Positions 5,859-11,407 of a DNA stretch of 11,407 nucleotides are shown here, one piece after another. The number at the start of each line of letters is the position of its first letter. Position 1 is the first letter of the stretch. The DNA is from Caryophanales bacterium UBA7642 (GTDB taxonomy: Bacteria; Bacillota_I; Bacilli_A; RFN20; CAG-288). The stretch spans positions 2,947-14,353 of the forward strand of contig DLIM01000026.1 in the NCBI GenBank assembly GCA_002483745.1, written 5' to 3'. The notes beneath the pieces are model-generated. The model made no database searches, was not told where the DNA came from, and saw only the letters and a program-made list of their open reading frames with translations. The translations under genes and the position numbers were made by a program.

Positions 5859-7823
5859 ATGAAGAAATCGTGTAGCACTTGCAAAGTCGAAGAAAAGAAT
5901 ACTGAGCTCCTCAGTGACATCGCTTTTCTTGTTGCTGGTACTATCTTTCTAATAGCAGGACTTGTCCTAAATAAGCTTGATCCTACCTATTCTTCAATTA
6001 CTTGGGATTACTTTAAGGAATCAGCGTTCTTTTCCTCTAGATCTTTTGTTGCCTTTGTTCTTTATACAGTTGGATATCTAATACTATTTGTTAAACTGAT
6101 TATCAGTTTTATCAGTGAATTTAAAGAAGGCAATCATATTAATGAATTCCTTCTGATGATTATTGCTACCTTAGGGGCTTATGGAATCAATGAGTATCCT
6201 GAAGCCTTATTGGTTGTTCTTTTTGGAATCTTAGGTGAACTGCTTGAAAACTATGCTAACTCGCAATCAAAGAAATCTATTAAGAAATTAGTCAATAACA
6301 TGCCGTTATTAGCTCATGTCGTGCAAGAAGACGGTTCTATTAAAGACTTAGATCCTAGCCTTGTGGAAGTTGGTCAAAGTATGGAAATCAGACCTGGAGA
6401 AAAGCTTAGTATTGATGGAATAATTGAAACTGGATCTGGTTCAATGGATTTATCTTCCATCAATGGAGAATCTCTTCCTAAAGAAGTACATCAGGGAGAT
6501 AAAGTCTATTCCGGTTCAATTAACCTGGATACTCTTTTAGTTATTAAGACTTCTAAGCTTTATAAGGATTCCACTTTAACCAAGATTATGAATCTAGTAG
6601 AAAGTGAGCAGTCAAGGAAGTCTTCTTCAGAGAAGTTCATTACTCGTTTCTCTAAGTTCTATACTCCGTTAGTAATCTTTATTGCTTTCTTAGTCTTTAT
6701 TATCGGCTATGGATTAAATGGCTTTGTTTGGGCTGGAGATAACGGGGGAGAGGAATGGCTTTATAAGTCTTTATCAATACTGTTAGTTTCCTGTCCTTGT
6801 GCCTTATTAGTATCAGTTCCTCTAGCTTTCTTTGCCGGAATCGGATCAGCTAGCCGCTTTGGTGTCTTAATCAAAGGGTCTAATTCTTTAGAGACCATTG
6901 CTAAGGCTAAAGAGTTTGTTTTCGATAAAACCGGAACTCTCACTAAAGGAGAGCCAATACTTGAAAATCAAGTAGATAAAGAAGCCTTAAAAATAGCGGC
7001 CAGTCTTGAAAGCAAGACTTCTCATCCATTAGGAAAAGCCATCGTTAAAGCCAATAAAGAAGGAGTCTATCCAGTTGAAGACTTTAAGAATCTTATTGGA
7101 TATGGAATCTCAGGCAGAATCAATAACGAGGAATACCTGATTGGAAAGAAAGACCTACTAATTCAAAACGGAATCAAAGACATTGAAGAACCCTCTACTC
7201 CTTATAAGGTTCTTTACTTAGCTAAGAAGAATGATAAGCAATTAGCTTATTTCATTGTCAGTGATGAAATAAAGGAGACTTCAAAGGAAGCCTTAAAAGA
7301 TCTAAAAGAAGAAGGTGTTGCTGAAAACATTATGCTCTCCGGAGATGACAAAAGTATTGCTCAGGAAGTCGGCAACAAAGTTGGCTGTGATGCCTCATAC
7401 GGAGATCTTCTACCGGATGAGAAGCTTAAGAAAGTCCAAGAATATTCTAAGAAAGGCATTCTTTGCTATGTTGGAGATGGTATCAACGATTCACCGGCAA
7501 TATTAGCAGCAAACGTTGGGGTTGCTATGGGTGCCTTAGGCTCGGATGCCGCCATTGAAGCAAGCGACATTGTCATACTCAATGATGACTTAAGAAAAGT
7601 AGCAGAAGCTAAAAGGCTAGCCAAGAAAACAATGAGGGTTGTCTATGAAGGTATTGCTTTAGCCTTAGGCTTAAAAATCTTAGTGATGATCTTAGTCACT
7701 ACAGGAGTCTTAGGAAACTACGCTATGATTGTCTCATCTTTAGCTGATACTGGAGTGATGGCTATCTGTACTCTTTATGCAATGCAAATGCTCCTCTACA
7801 AAAGAAAATATCGAAGCAAGTAA
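5859..7823 (+). CDS. Heavy-metal P1B-type ATPase, probably Zn2+/Cd2+ exporting
   Basis: Membrane pump that uses ATP to expel divalent soft metals. The 654 residues show the P1B order: N-terminal helices, actuator domain with INGES (201-205), transmembrane SCPCAL (311-316; metal-binding CPC at 312-314), phosphorylation site DKTGTLT (Asp356), the SHP motif of the nucleotide domain (388-390), and GDGIND (540-545 approximately). Lys606 in the seventh helix and Asp630 in ADTG of the eighth fit the Zn/Cd/Pb subgroup (P1B-2) over copper pumps. There is no full N-terminal metal-binding (HMA) domain, only CSTC at residues 5-8. Threonine of the usual TGES is Asn. The ribosome binding site AAAGGA (5846-5851) is 7 bases from the ATG. 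The operator in front and the ArsR gene behind point to metal induction. Cobalt or lead as the main substrate remains possible. Confidence 0.92.
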   Translation: MKKSCSTCKVEEKNTELLSDIAFLVAGTIFLIAGLVLNKLDPTYSSITWDYFKESAFFSSRSFVAFVLYTVGYLILFVKLIISFISEFKEGNHINEFLLMIIATLGAYGINEYPEALLVVLFGILGELLENYANSQSKKSIKKLVNNMPLLAHVVQEDGSIKDLDPSLVEVGQSMEIRPGEKLSIDGIIETGSGSMDLSSINGESLPKEVHQGDKVYSGSINLDTLLVIKTSKLYKDSTLTKIMNLVESEQSRKSSSEKFITRFSKFYTPLVIFIAFLVFIIGYGLNGFVWAGDNGGEEWLYKSLSILLVSCPCALLVSVPLAFFAGIGSASRFGVLIKGSNSLETIAKAKEFVFDKTGTLTKGEPILENQVDKEALKIAASLESKTSHPLGKAIVKANKEGVYPVEDFKNLIGYGISGRINNEEYLIGKKDLLIQNGIKDIEEPSTPYKVLYLAKKNDKQLAYFIVSDEIKETSKEALKDLKEEGVAENIMLSGDDKSIAQEVGNKVGCDASYGDLLPDEKLKKVQEYSKKGILCYVGDGINDSPAILAANVGVAMGALGSDAAIEASDIVILNDDLRKVAEAKRLAKKTMRVVYEGIALALGLKILVMILVTTGVLGNYAMIVSSLADTGVMAICTLYAMQMLLYKRKYRSK

Positions 7824-7857
7824 GCTTGCTTTGATAATTGCTTTTCTCCAGCTTTAC

Positions 7858-7884
7858 AGCAGGGATTAAAAGCCCTGCTTTTTC
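7858..7884 (+). terminator. Rho-independent terminator of the ATPase gene
   Basis: AGCAGGG (7858-7864), an 8-base loop and CCCTGCT (7873-7879) form a perfect 7-bp stem followed by TTTTC. It begins about 35 bases after the ATPase stop and overlaps the last codons and stop codon of the convergent arsR gene. Confidence 0.85.
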
Positions 7885-8246
7885 TTATCCTTATAAATCT
7901 CTTCATCCTTTTCGGAAGTGTGTTCAAGTCCTGTCTTAAAAAGATCCTTAATATGGTTGTCGCTTAAATTATAAAGAACCTGTTTTCCTTTGCGGTAATA
8001 ATCAACAATATCCTGCTTTCTTAAGACTGCTAACTGATGGGAGACAGCTGACTGAGACATATCTAAGATAGTAGCTATGTCGTTAACACAAAGCTCATGT
8101 TCAAAAAGGAGAGAGATGATTCTCAATCTTGTAGAATCACCGAAAAGAGAATAGAAATTAGCTAATTTATAAAAGGTTTCTCCAGAAAGAAGCTTCTTCT
8201 TGATATCTTCTAATTCCGTACTGCTATAAGCATATTTACTTTTCAT
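7866..8246 (-). CDS. ArsR/SmtB-family metal-responsive repressor, Zn-sensor type
   Basis: Dimeric winged-helix repressor that leaves DNA when it binds metal. Of 126 residues, about 25-95 form the winged helix (FGDSTRLRIISLL, then the recognition region MSQSAVSHQLAVLR at 63-76). The C-terminal helix has Asp96, His98, His109 and Glu112, matching the alpha5 zinc-site pattern D-x-H-x10-H-x2-(H/E) of SmtB, CzrA and NmtR. ELCVND (51-56) keeps one cysteine of the ELCxC motif but not the second, so a CadC/ArsR-type cysteine site is unlikely. It faces the P1B ATPase gene, whose promoter carries a matching inverted repeat, so it most likely represses that pump until zinc or a similar ion builds up. No strong ribosome binding site is seen; a single operator-like half-site, ATATGAA, overlaps its start codon. 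The basic tail DKKKQGF is not conserved in the family. Confidence 0.92.
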   Translation of the reverse strand: MKSKYAYSSTELEDIKKKLLSGETFYKLANFYSLFGDSTRLRIISLLFEHELCVNDIATILDMSQSAVSHQLAVLRKQDIVDYYRKGKQVLYNLSDNHIKDLFKTGLEHTSEKDEEIYKDKKKQGF

Positions 8247-8273
8247 ATATCTCTATTTTAAGAGAGACAGGAC

Positions 8274-8299
8274 AAAATTTAAAGTTTTTACTCTTTAAA
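8274..8299 (-). terminator. Weak A/T-only hairpin between the MFS gene and arsR
   Basis: On the minus strand TTTAAAG and CTTTAAA (8293-8299 and 8278-8284) form a 7-bp stem with an 8-base loop, followed by four T. It starts inside the MFS stop codon. With only one G-C pair it is weak, so some read-through into arsR, 48 bases further on, is likely. Confidence 0.4.
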
Positions 8300-9539
8300 C
8301 TGTCTGGTACTTTTTCATTTCTTCAGTACTTAAGTTCTTGTCCCTAGCCTTTAACTTGGCGTTTATAATCTCATGAGCAAAAATCATCAGCCCTAAAAGA
8401 ATGATATCTAAATAAGGCAAGAAAGAATAATTCTCTCCTAAGCTTTTACAGGTTAAGCCAAACAAAGGAGGAATAATAATATTTCCACAATAGGCAAAAG
8501 CCATCTCTAATCCTAACGCTTTCTGAGAAGAGGCTCTTGAGAAACGGTAAGGGGTAGATCTAATGATTGCTGGATAAATAGGAGCACAGCCTGCTCCTAT
8601 AAGTACCATACCAACACCGGCTCCATAGATATTCAAAGGTAAGCAAGTAACAATAGCTCCCACTAAAAGAATACCTTCACCTAATCTAATCATATTCTTC
8701 TCTTTAACCTTTAAAGATAAAGGACCACAGATGAATCTCCCAGCCGTGATACCAATATAGAATAGCGATGCTAAAGAAGCCGCCTGGGAAGTAGTCATGC
8801 CTTTAGCATAGCAGAAATAGCTGCTGTTCCAAAAGCCAGTAGTAGTCTCTAAAGAGCAATAGCAGAAAAAGCCAAGCATAGCCATCCAAAAGACGGGATT
8901 CTTAAAAAGCGTTTTCCTACTGAAGTCATTGTTTTCAACAGCTTCTTCATCTTTTTCTAGCTTTCTATCTTTTAGCTCCAATTTGTTCCATAAAGGCAAG
9001 GATGCAAGAGCAATCACAAATATAGAAAGCTGAATGATAGCAATAGTCAGAATTCCTTTGTTCCAACCAGCAGAGTTGTTATTGGAATCAATAAAAGAGC
9101 CAATAACAAGAGGCCCAATAGAAGCACCTACTCCCCAGCTGCAGTGAAGCCAGTTCATATGAATAGCTTTGTAGTGTAAAGCTACATAGTTATTTAAGGC
9201 TGAATCAATGCCTCCAGCTCCAAAGCCCATCGGTATAGCAATAATAAAGAAGACCCACCAGTAATCCTGAGTCACAAAAGAAAAAGAAACTAATCCTAAA
9301 GCTGTTAAAAGGATAGAAACAATTACTACCCACTTAGTTGAAAACTTCTTAATGAAATAATTTGAAAGCAAGGAAGAAAGAATCGTAAAGCCAGATACGA
9401 CAAGACTAATATATCCGCCTAAGTCTTTAGCTAGATTCAAATTCTGGGCAATGGCCGGAAAGGAACTGCCTAACATAGAATCAGGAAGGCCAAGTGAGAT
9501 AAAAATAATATAAATTACCAGTAGTAAAGCAATTGCCAT
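8295..9539 (-). CDS. MFS transporter, FucP-like subgroup
   Basis: Integral membrane transporter of the major facilitator superfamily with 414 residues and about 12 hydrophobic segments split by a charged cytoplasmic loop (about 184-214). GLPDSMLGSSFPAI (17-30), GGIDSALNNY (109-118) and MNWLHCSWGVGASIGP (128-143) are typical of the fucose-permease-like branch common in Firmicutes. The substrate cannot be told from the sequence. The start is clear: GGAGG (9544-9548) is 4 bases from the ATG. It has its own promoter and runs in the same direction as arsR, so arsR may be partly read from here. A link to metals is not supported by any motif. It is divergent from yaaA-recF-gyrB. Confidence 0.85.
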   Translation of the reverse strand: MAIALLLVIYIIFISLGLPDSMLGSSFPAIAQNLNLAKDLGGYISLVVSGFTILSSLLSNYFIKKFSTKWVVIVSILLTALGLVSFSFVTQDYWWVFFIIAIPMGFGAGGIDSALNNYVALHYKAIHMNWLHCSWGVGASIGPLVIGSFIDSNNNSAGWNKGILTIAIIQLSIFVIALASLPLWNKLELKDRKLEKDEEAVENNDFSRKTLFKNPVFWMAMLGFFCYCSLETTTGFWNSSYFCYAKGMTTSQAASLASLFYIGITAGRFICGPLSLKVKEKNMIRLGEGILLVGAIVTCLPLNIYGAGVGMVLIGAGCAPIYPAIIRSTPYRFSRASSQKALGLEMAFAYCGNIIIPPLFGLTCKSLGENYSFLPYLDIILLGLMIFAHEIINAKLKARDKNLSTEEMKKYQTV

Positions 9540-9561
9540 AAGGCCTCCGTAAATTAAGAGA

Positions 9562-9590
9562 AGTATATTCTAACTTGACATAGTTTTCAA
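9562..9590 (-). promoter_or_regulatory. Promoter of the MFS gene
   Basis: On the minus strand TTGAAA (9585-9590), a 17-base spacer and TATACT (9562-9567) form a near-consensus promoter about 20-25 bases before the start codon. Transcription would begin near 9555, giving a very short leader. Confidence 0.7.
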
Positions 9591-9643
9591 TGTAAAAAAT
9601 GTCCATAAGAAAGAACCTGATTATAGATTAAGAAAAACATAGC

Positions 9644-9674
9644 AAATAATATATATATTATATATAATAATAAT
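9644..9674. promoter_or_regulatory. A/T-only tract upstream of yaaA
   Basis: Thirty-one bases with no G or C include a 14-bp perfect palindrome (9656-9669) and a TATAAT (9663-9668) that can serve as the -10 box for yaaA. No good -35 box stands at the right distance. Such a tract could also melt easily, as DNA-unwinding elements do at origins, but no DnaA-box cluster accompanies it. Confidence 0.4.
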
Positions 9675-9705
9675 GTTTATGTTCTCTAAATAAAAGAGGG
9701 TTTCT

Positions 9706-9936
9706 ATGACAGAAAAAGCATTGACTATGACTATTAAGGATGACTATATCACCTTAGGACAATTCGTGAAGCATTTTCATTTGATTAAAACCGGCGGCGA
9801 AGAGAAAGCTTTCTTAACCACTCATGATATTACTGTTAATGGCGAAAAGGAAATCAGAAGAGGACGTAAATTGCGTCCTAATGATCAAATCGTCATTGAT
9901 GGGAAGAACTATCAGGTATGTTCGTTAAAAGCCTAA
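9706..9936 (+). CDS. yaaA: S4-domain RNA-binding protein YaaA
   Basis: Small protein of 76 residues made almost entirely of an S4-type RNA-binding fold. ITLGQFVKHFHLIKTGGEEK, then ITVNGEKEIRRGRKLRPND and QIVIDGKNYQV match the YaaA/RecF-adjacent family found in Firmicutes between dnaN and recF. The precise role is unknown; binding to structured RNA or the ribosome is inferred from the fold. AGAGGG (9695-9700) is 5 bases from the ATG. Its last 19 bases overlap the start of recF, which suggests coupled translation. Unlike the usual order, no dnaN lies directly upstream; a divergent MFS gene does. Confidence 0.9.
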   Translation: MTEKALTMTIKDDYITLGQFVKHFHLIKTGGEEKAFLTTHDITVNGEKEIRRGRKLRPNDQIVIDGKNYQVCSLKA

Positions 9937-11015
9937 CCCTCACAAACTTCCGCAATTATTCACACCTAGACTGCAAATTCACTGATACCAGAATCTTCAT
10001 CAATGGAGCTAACGGCATTGGGAAAACCACCATCCTAGAAGCCATCTACTATCTAACCTTAGGAAGATCGTTTAGAAAAGCAGAGGATAGTGAATTGATT
10101 CGGAAAGGCGAGAAGGAAGCTAGCATCTACTTAGTCTTTCACACCGAGAAGGATGACAAGGACCACACACTTTCTTGTGTCATTGGGCAAGGCTATAAGG
10201 CCTTTGCCTATGATAATGAGAAGGTAAGAAGCTTATCTAAGATCTTAGGACTGCTAACCGCCGTCTACTATGATCCTTCCTTAGTCTTCTTCTTCAAAGA
10301 CGAACCTCAGGAAAGAAGAAAACTGCTCGATGCCACCTTAAGCCAGTTAAGCCCTGAATACCTTTATGCCATCTCTCGCTACAAGAAGCTTCTTAAAGAA
10401 AGAAATGCTGCCTTAATCCAAGGATACGACACCGACATCATTGCTGTCTTGAAGAATGAACTCATTAATCTCTCCTACCGCATTGTTAAAGACCGAAAAG
10501 AATTAATCTCCTCATTATCTAATCCGGTCTCTGACTACTATAAGAAGCTCTTTGGAGAAGATAAGAACCTTGCCTTAACCTATATCACTACCTGCCCCCT
10601 TGACGATGATCAGACAAGCTTTGTGAAGAATTCCCAGGAGCTGTTCAAAAAGAATCAGTCGCTTGAGAATATCAGGAAGATGACGCTTATCGGCCCTCAC
10701 CGCGACAATCTAACCGCTAATTTGAACGATAAGGACCTGGCTAGTTATGGAAGCCAAGGGGAGAACCGCTTAGCCTCCTTGAGCCTAAAACTAGCCATCA
10801 AAGACTTATTAGCTAAAAAGCTAGGCCAAGAACCTATCCTACTTCTCGATGATGTAACTAGCGACTTAGATGAGACCCGTTGCTCAAATCTTCTTCATAC
10901 CATCAATGAAAAAGGCCAGGTCTTTGTTACAGGTACTAAAGTCAGTGAGCAGTTTAAGGATTACGACATTTATGTCACAGATGGAAATCAATTAGTATGG
11001 AGGAATCGAAAATGA
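9918..11015 (+). CDS. recF: DNA replication and repair protein RecF
   Basis: SMC-like ATPase that, with RecO and RecR, helps load RecA on gapped single-stranded DNA. At 365 residues it is full length. It begins with the family-typical SLTLTNFRNY. Walker A is GANGIGKT (30-37), the ABC-type signature is GSQGENR (278-284), and Walker B is LLLDDVTSDLDE (308-319), so all ATP-site motifs are intact. The start lies inside yaaA (19-base overlap) and has no good ribosome binding site of its own (GGAAG is 11 bases away), so translation probably depends on yaaA. The stop overlaps the gyrB ATG by four bases. Confidence 0.97.
   Translation: MFVKSLTLTNFRNYSHLDCKFTDTRIFINGANGIGKTTILEAIYYLTLGRSFRKAEDSELIRKGEKEASIYLVFHTEKDDKDHTLSCVIGQGYKAFAYDNEKVRSLSKILGLLTAVYYDPSLVFFFKDEPQERRKLLDATLSQLSPEYLYAISRYKKLLKERNAALIQGYDTDIIAVLKNELINLSYRIVKDRKELISSLSNPVSDYYKKLFGEDKNLALTYITTCPLDDDQTSFVKNSQELFKKNQSLENIRKMTLIGPHRDNLTANLNDKDLASYGSQGENRLASLSLKLAIKDLLAKKLGQEPILLLDDVTSDLDETRCSNLLHTINEKGQVFVTGTKVSEQFKDYDIYVTDGNQLVWRNRK
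10999..11003 (+). promoter_or_regulatory. gyrB ribosome binding site that decides the start
   Basis: GGAGG lies 8 bases before the ATG at 11012, inside the end of recF. Together with the ATGA stop-start overlap it supports a start at 11012 and so an N-terminal extension on GyrB, over the internal ATG at 11204, which has only AAAGAG directly next to it. Confidence 0.8.
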
Positions 11016-11407
11016 CTGATGATGAAAAATTAAAAGAAGAAACCGAAAGGCAGAAGCGCAAAGTCGAAGAAGTCGCCAAAGCCGAAGGCGGAGATAAAAA
11101 GCCAGTAGAAGAAGTTAAGGCCGTTGAAGAAGCCCCAAAAGAGAATTTTTCCGAGGAACATGTTGACCATGTCACTTTAAATACCACTCTTGAAGCTAAA
11201 GAGATGAAGGCCAAGGAAGAATACACTGGCAAGGATATTGAAATTCTTCAGGGACTTGAGGCTATCCGTCAGCGTCCTGGCATGTATATTGGAACTACTT
11301 CCGCCAAAGGTCTTCACCATTTGGTCAGAGAAGCTGTCGATAACGGCATTGATGAGGCTCTAGCCGGATACTGCAAGCACATCCATGTCACCATTCTTCC
11401 GGGAACC
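11012..11407 (+). CDS. gyrB: DNA gyrase subunit B, 3'-partial, with charged N-terminal extension
   Basis: ATPase subunit of DNA gyrase, which adds negative supercoils with GyrA. The window holds the first 132 codons. From residue about 71 it is standard GyrB: IEILQGLEAIRQRPGMYIG, then GLHHLVREAVDNGIDEALAGY. Glu107 and Asn111 in EAVDN are the catalytic Glu and the Mg-binding Asn of the GHKL ATPase fold. Residues 1-70 come before this domain and are low-complexity and highly charged (about 18 Glu and 12 Lys). In Bacillus GyrB the same point is reached after only about 10 residues. GGAGG at 8-base spacing and the ATGA overlap with recF make the long start likely. The gene runs off the right edge of the window. 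Confidence 0.95.
   Translation, partial: MTDDEKLKEETERQKRKVEEVAKAEGGDKKPVEEVKAVEEAPKENFSEEHVDHVTLNTTLEAKEMKAKEEYTGKDIEILQGLEAIRQRPGMYIGTTSAKGLHHLVREAVDNGIDEALAGYCKHIHVTILPGT

Noticed and set aside
7814..7831. AAGCAAG/CTTGCTT inverted repeat across the ATPase stop codon
   Set aside because: The 4-base loop hairpin lacks a following T run on either strand; the hairpin at 7858-7884 is the better terminator.
9575..9580. Perfect TTGACA on the plus strand upstream of yaaA
   Set aside because: No -10-like hexamer stands 16-18 bases downstream, and it lies within the minus-strand MFS promoter spacer.
9540..9705. Chromosome origin (oriC)
   Set aside because: The A/T tract and nearby recF-gyrB invite the idea, but no TTATCCACA-type boxes are visible; the nearest (complement of 9601-9608 region) has at least two mismatches and stands alone.
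10975..11232. 85-codon minus-strand frame over the gyrB start
   Set aside because: It is the antisense of the Glu/Lys-rich gyrB extension, giving a Ser/Phe-rich translation with no recognisable features.

Overview
The window looks like a low-GC anaerobic Firmicute (Bacillota), possibly near the Erysipelotrichia or Clostridia. This is inferred from the A/T-rich intergenic DNA, strong GGAGG ribosome binding sites, pyruvate:ferredoxin oxidoreductase as the central anaerobic enzyme, a Gram-positive-type peptide-binding protein, and a yaaA-recF-gyrB cluster. The species cannot be named from the sequence.

Layout, left to right. Bases 1-1569 (+) hold the end of an oligopeptide-type ABC transporter substrate-binding protein. 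Its reading frame is open from base 1, and its parts are in an unusual order: the C-terminal tail of one binding module is fused in frame to the start of a second module, which then stops well short of its own C-terminus. Two hairpin terminators fill 1570-1717. Bases 1718-5320 (-) encode a full-length single-chain pyruvate:ferredoxin oxidoreductase (nifJ/por) with its own promoter and ribosome binding site. Bases 5340-5858 have no convincing protein gene. They hold the nifJ promoter, a possible short minus-strand transcript with its own -10 box and terminator, and a metal-responsive promoter/operator.

Bases 5859-8246 form a metal-homeostasis pair: a Zn/Cd-type P1B ATPase (+) and a convergent ArsR/SmtB repressor (-). 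The repressor carries the complete alpha5 zinc-site pattern. A perfect inverted repeat, CATATGAA-N6-TTCATATG, overlaps the ATPase -10 box and is the likely operator. Bases 8295-9539 (-) encode an MFS transporter whose direction matches arsR.

Bases 9706-11407 (+) are a tightly overlapping replication/repair operon: yaaA (S4 domain), recF, and the 5' part of gyrB. Genes of this type usually lie beside dnaA-dnaN at the chromosome origin, but here a divergent MFS gene sits where dnaN would be expected, and I see no DnaA-box cluster. GyrB has an unusual, highly charged N-terminal extension of about 70 residues before the ATPase domain.

Most of the window is conventional. The parts most worth a second look are the rearranged binding protein, the GyrB extension, the 5397-5634 minus-strand unit, and the ArsR-operator-ATPase circuit. 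I do not see a clear new multi-gene system.
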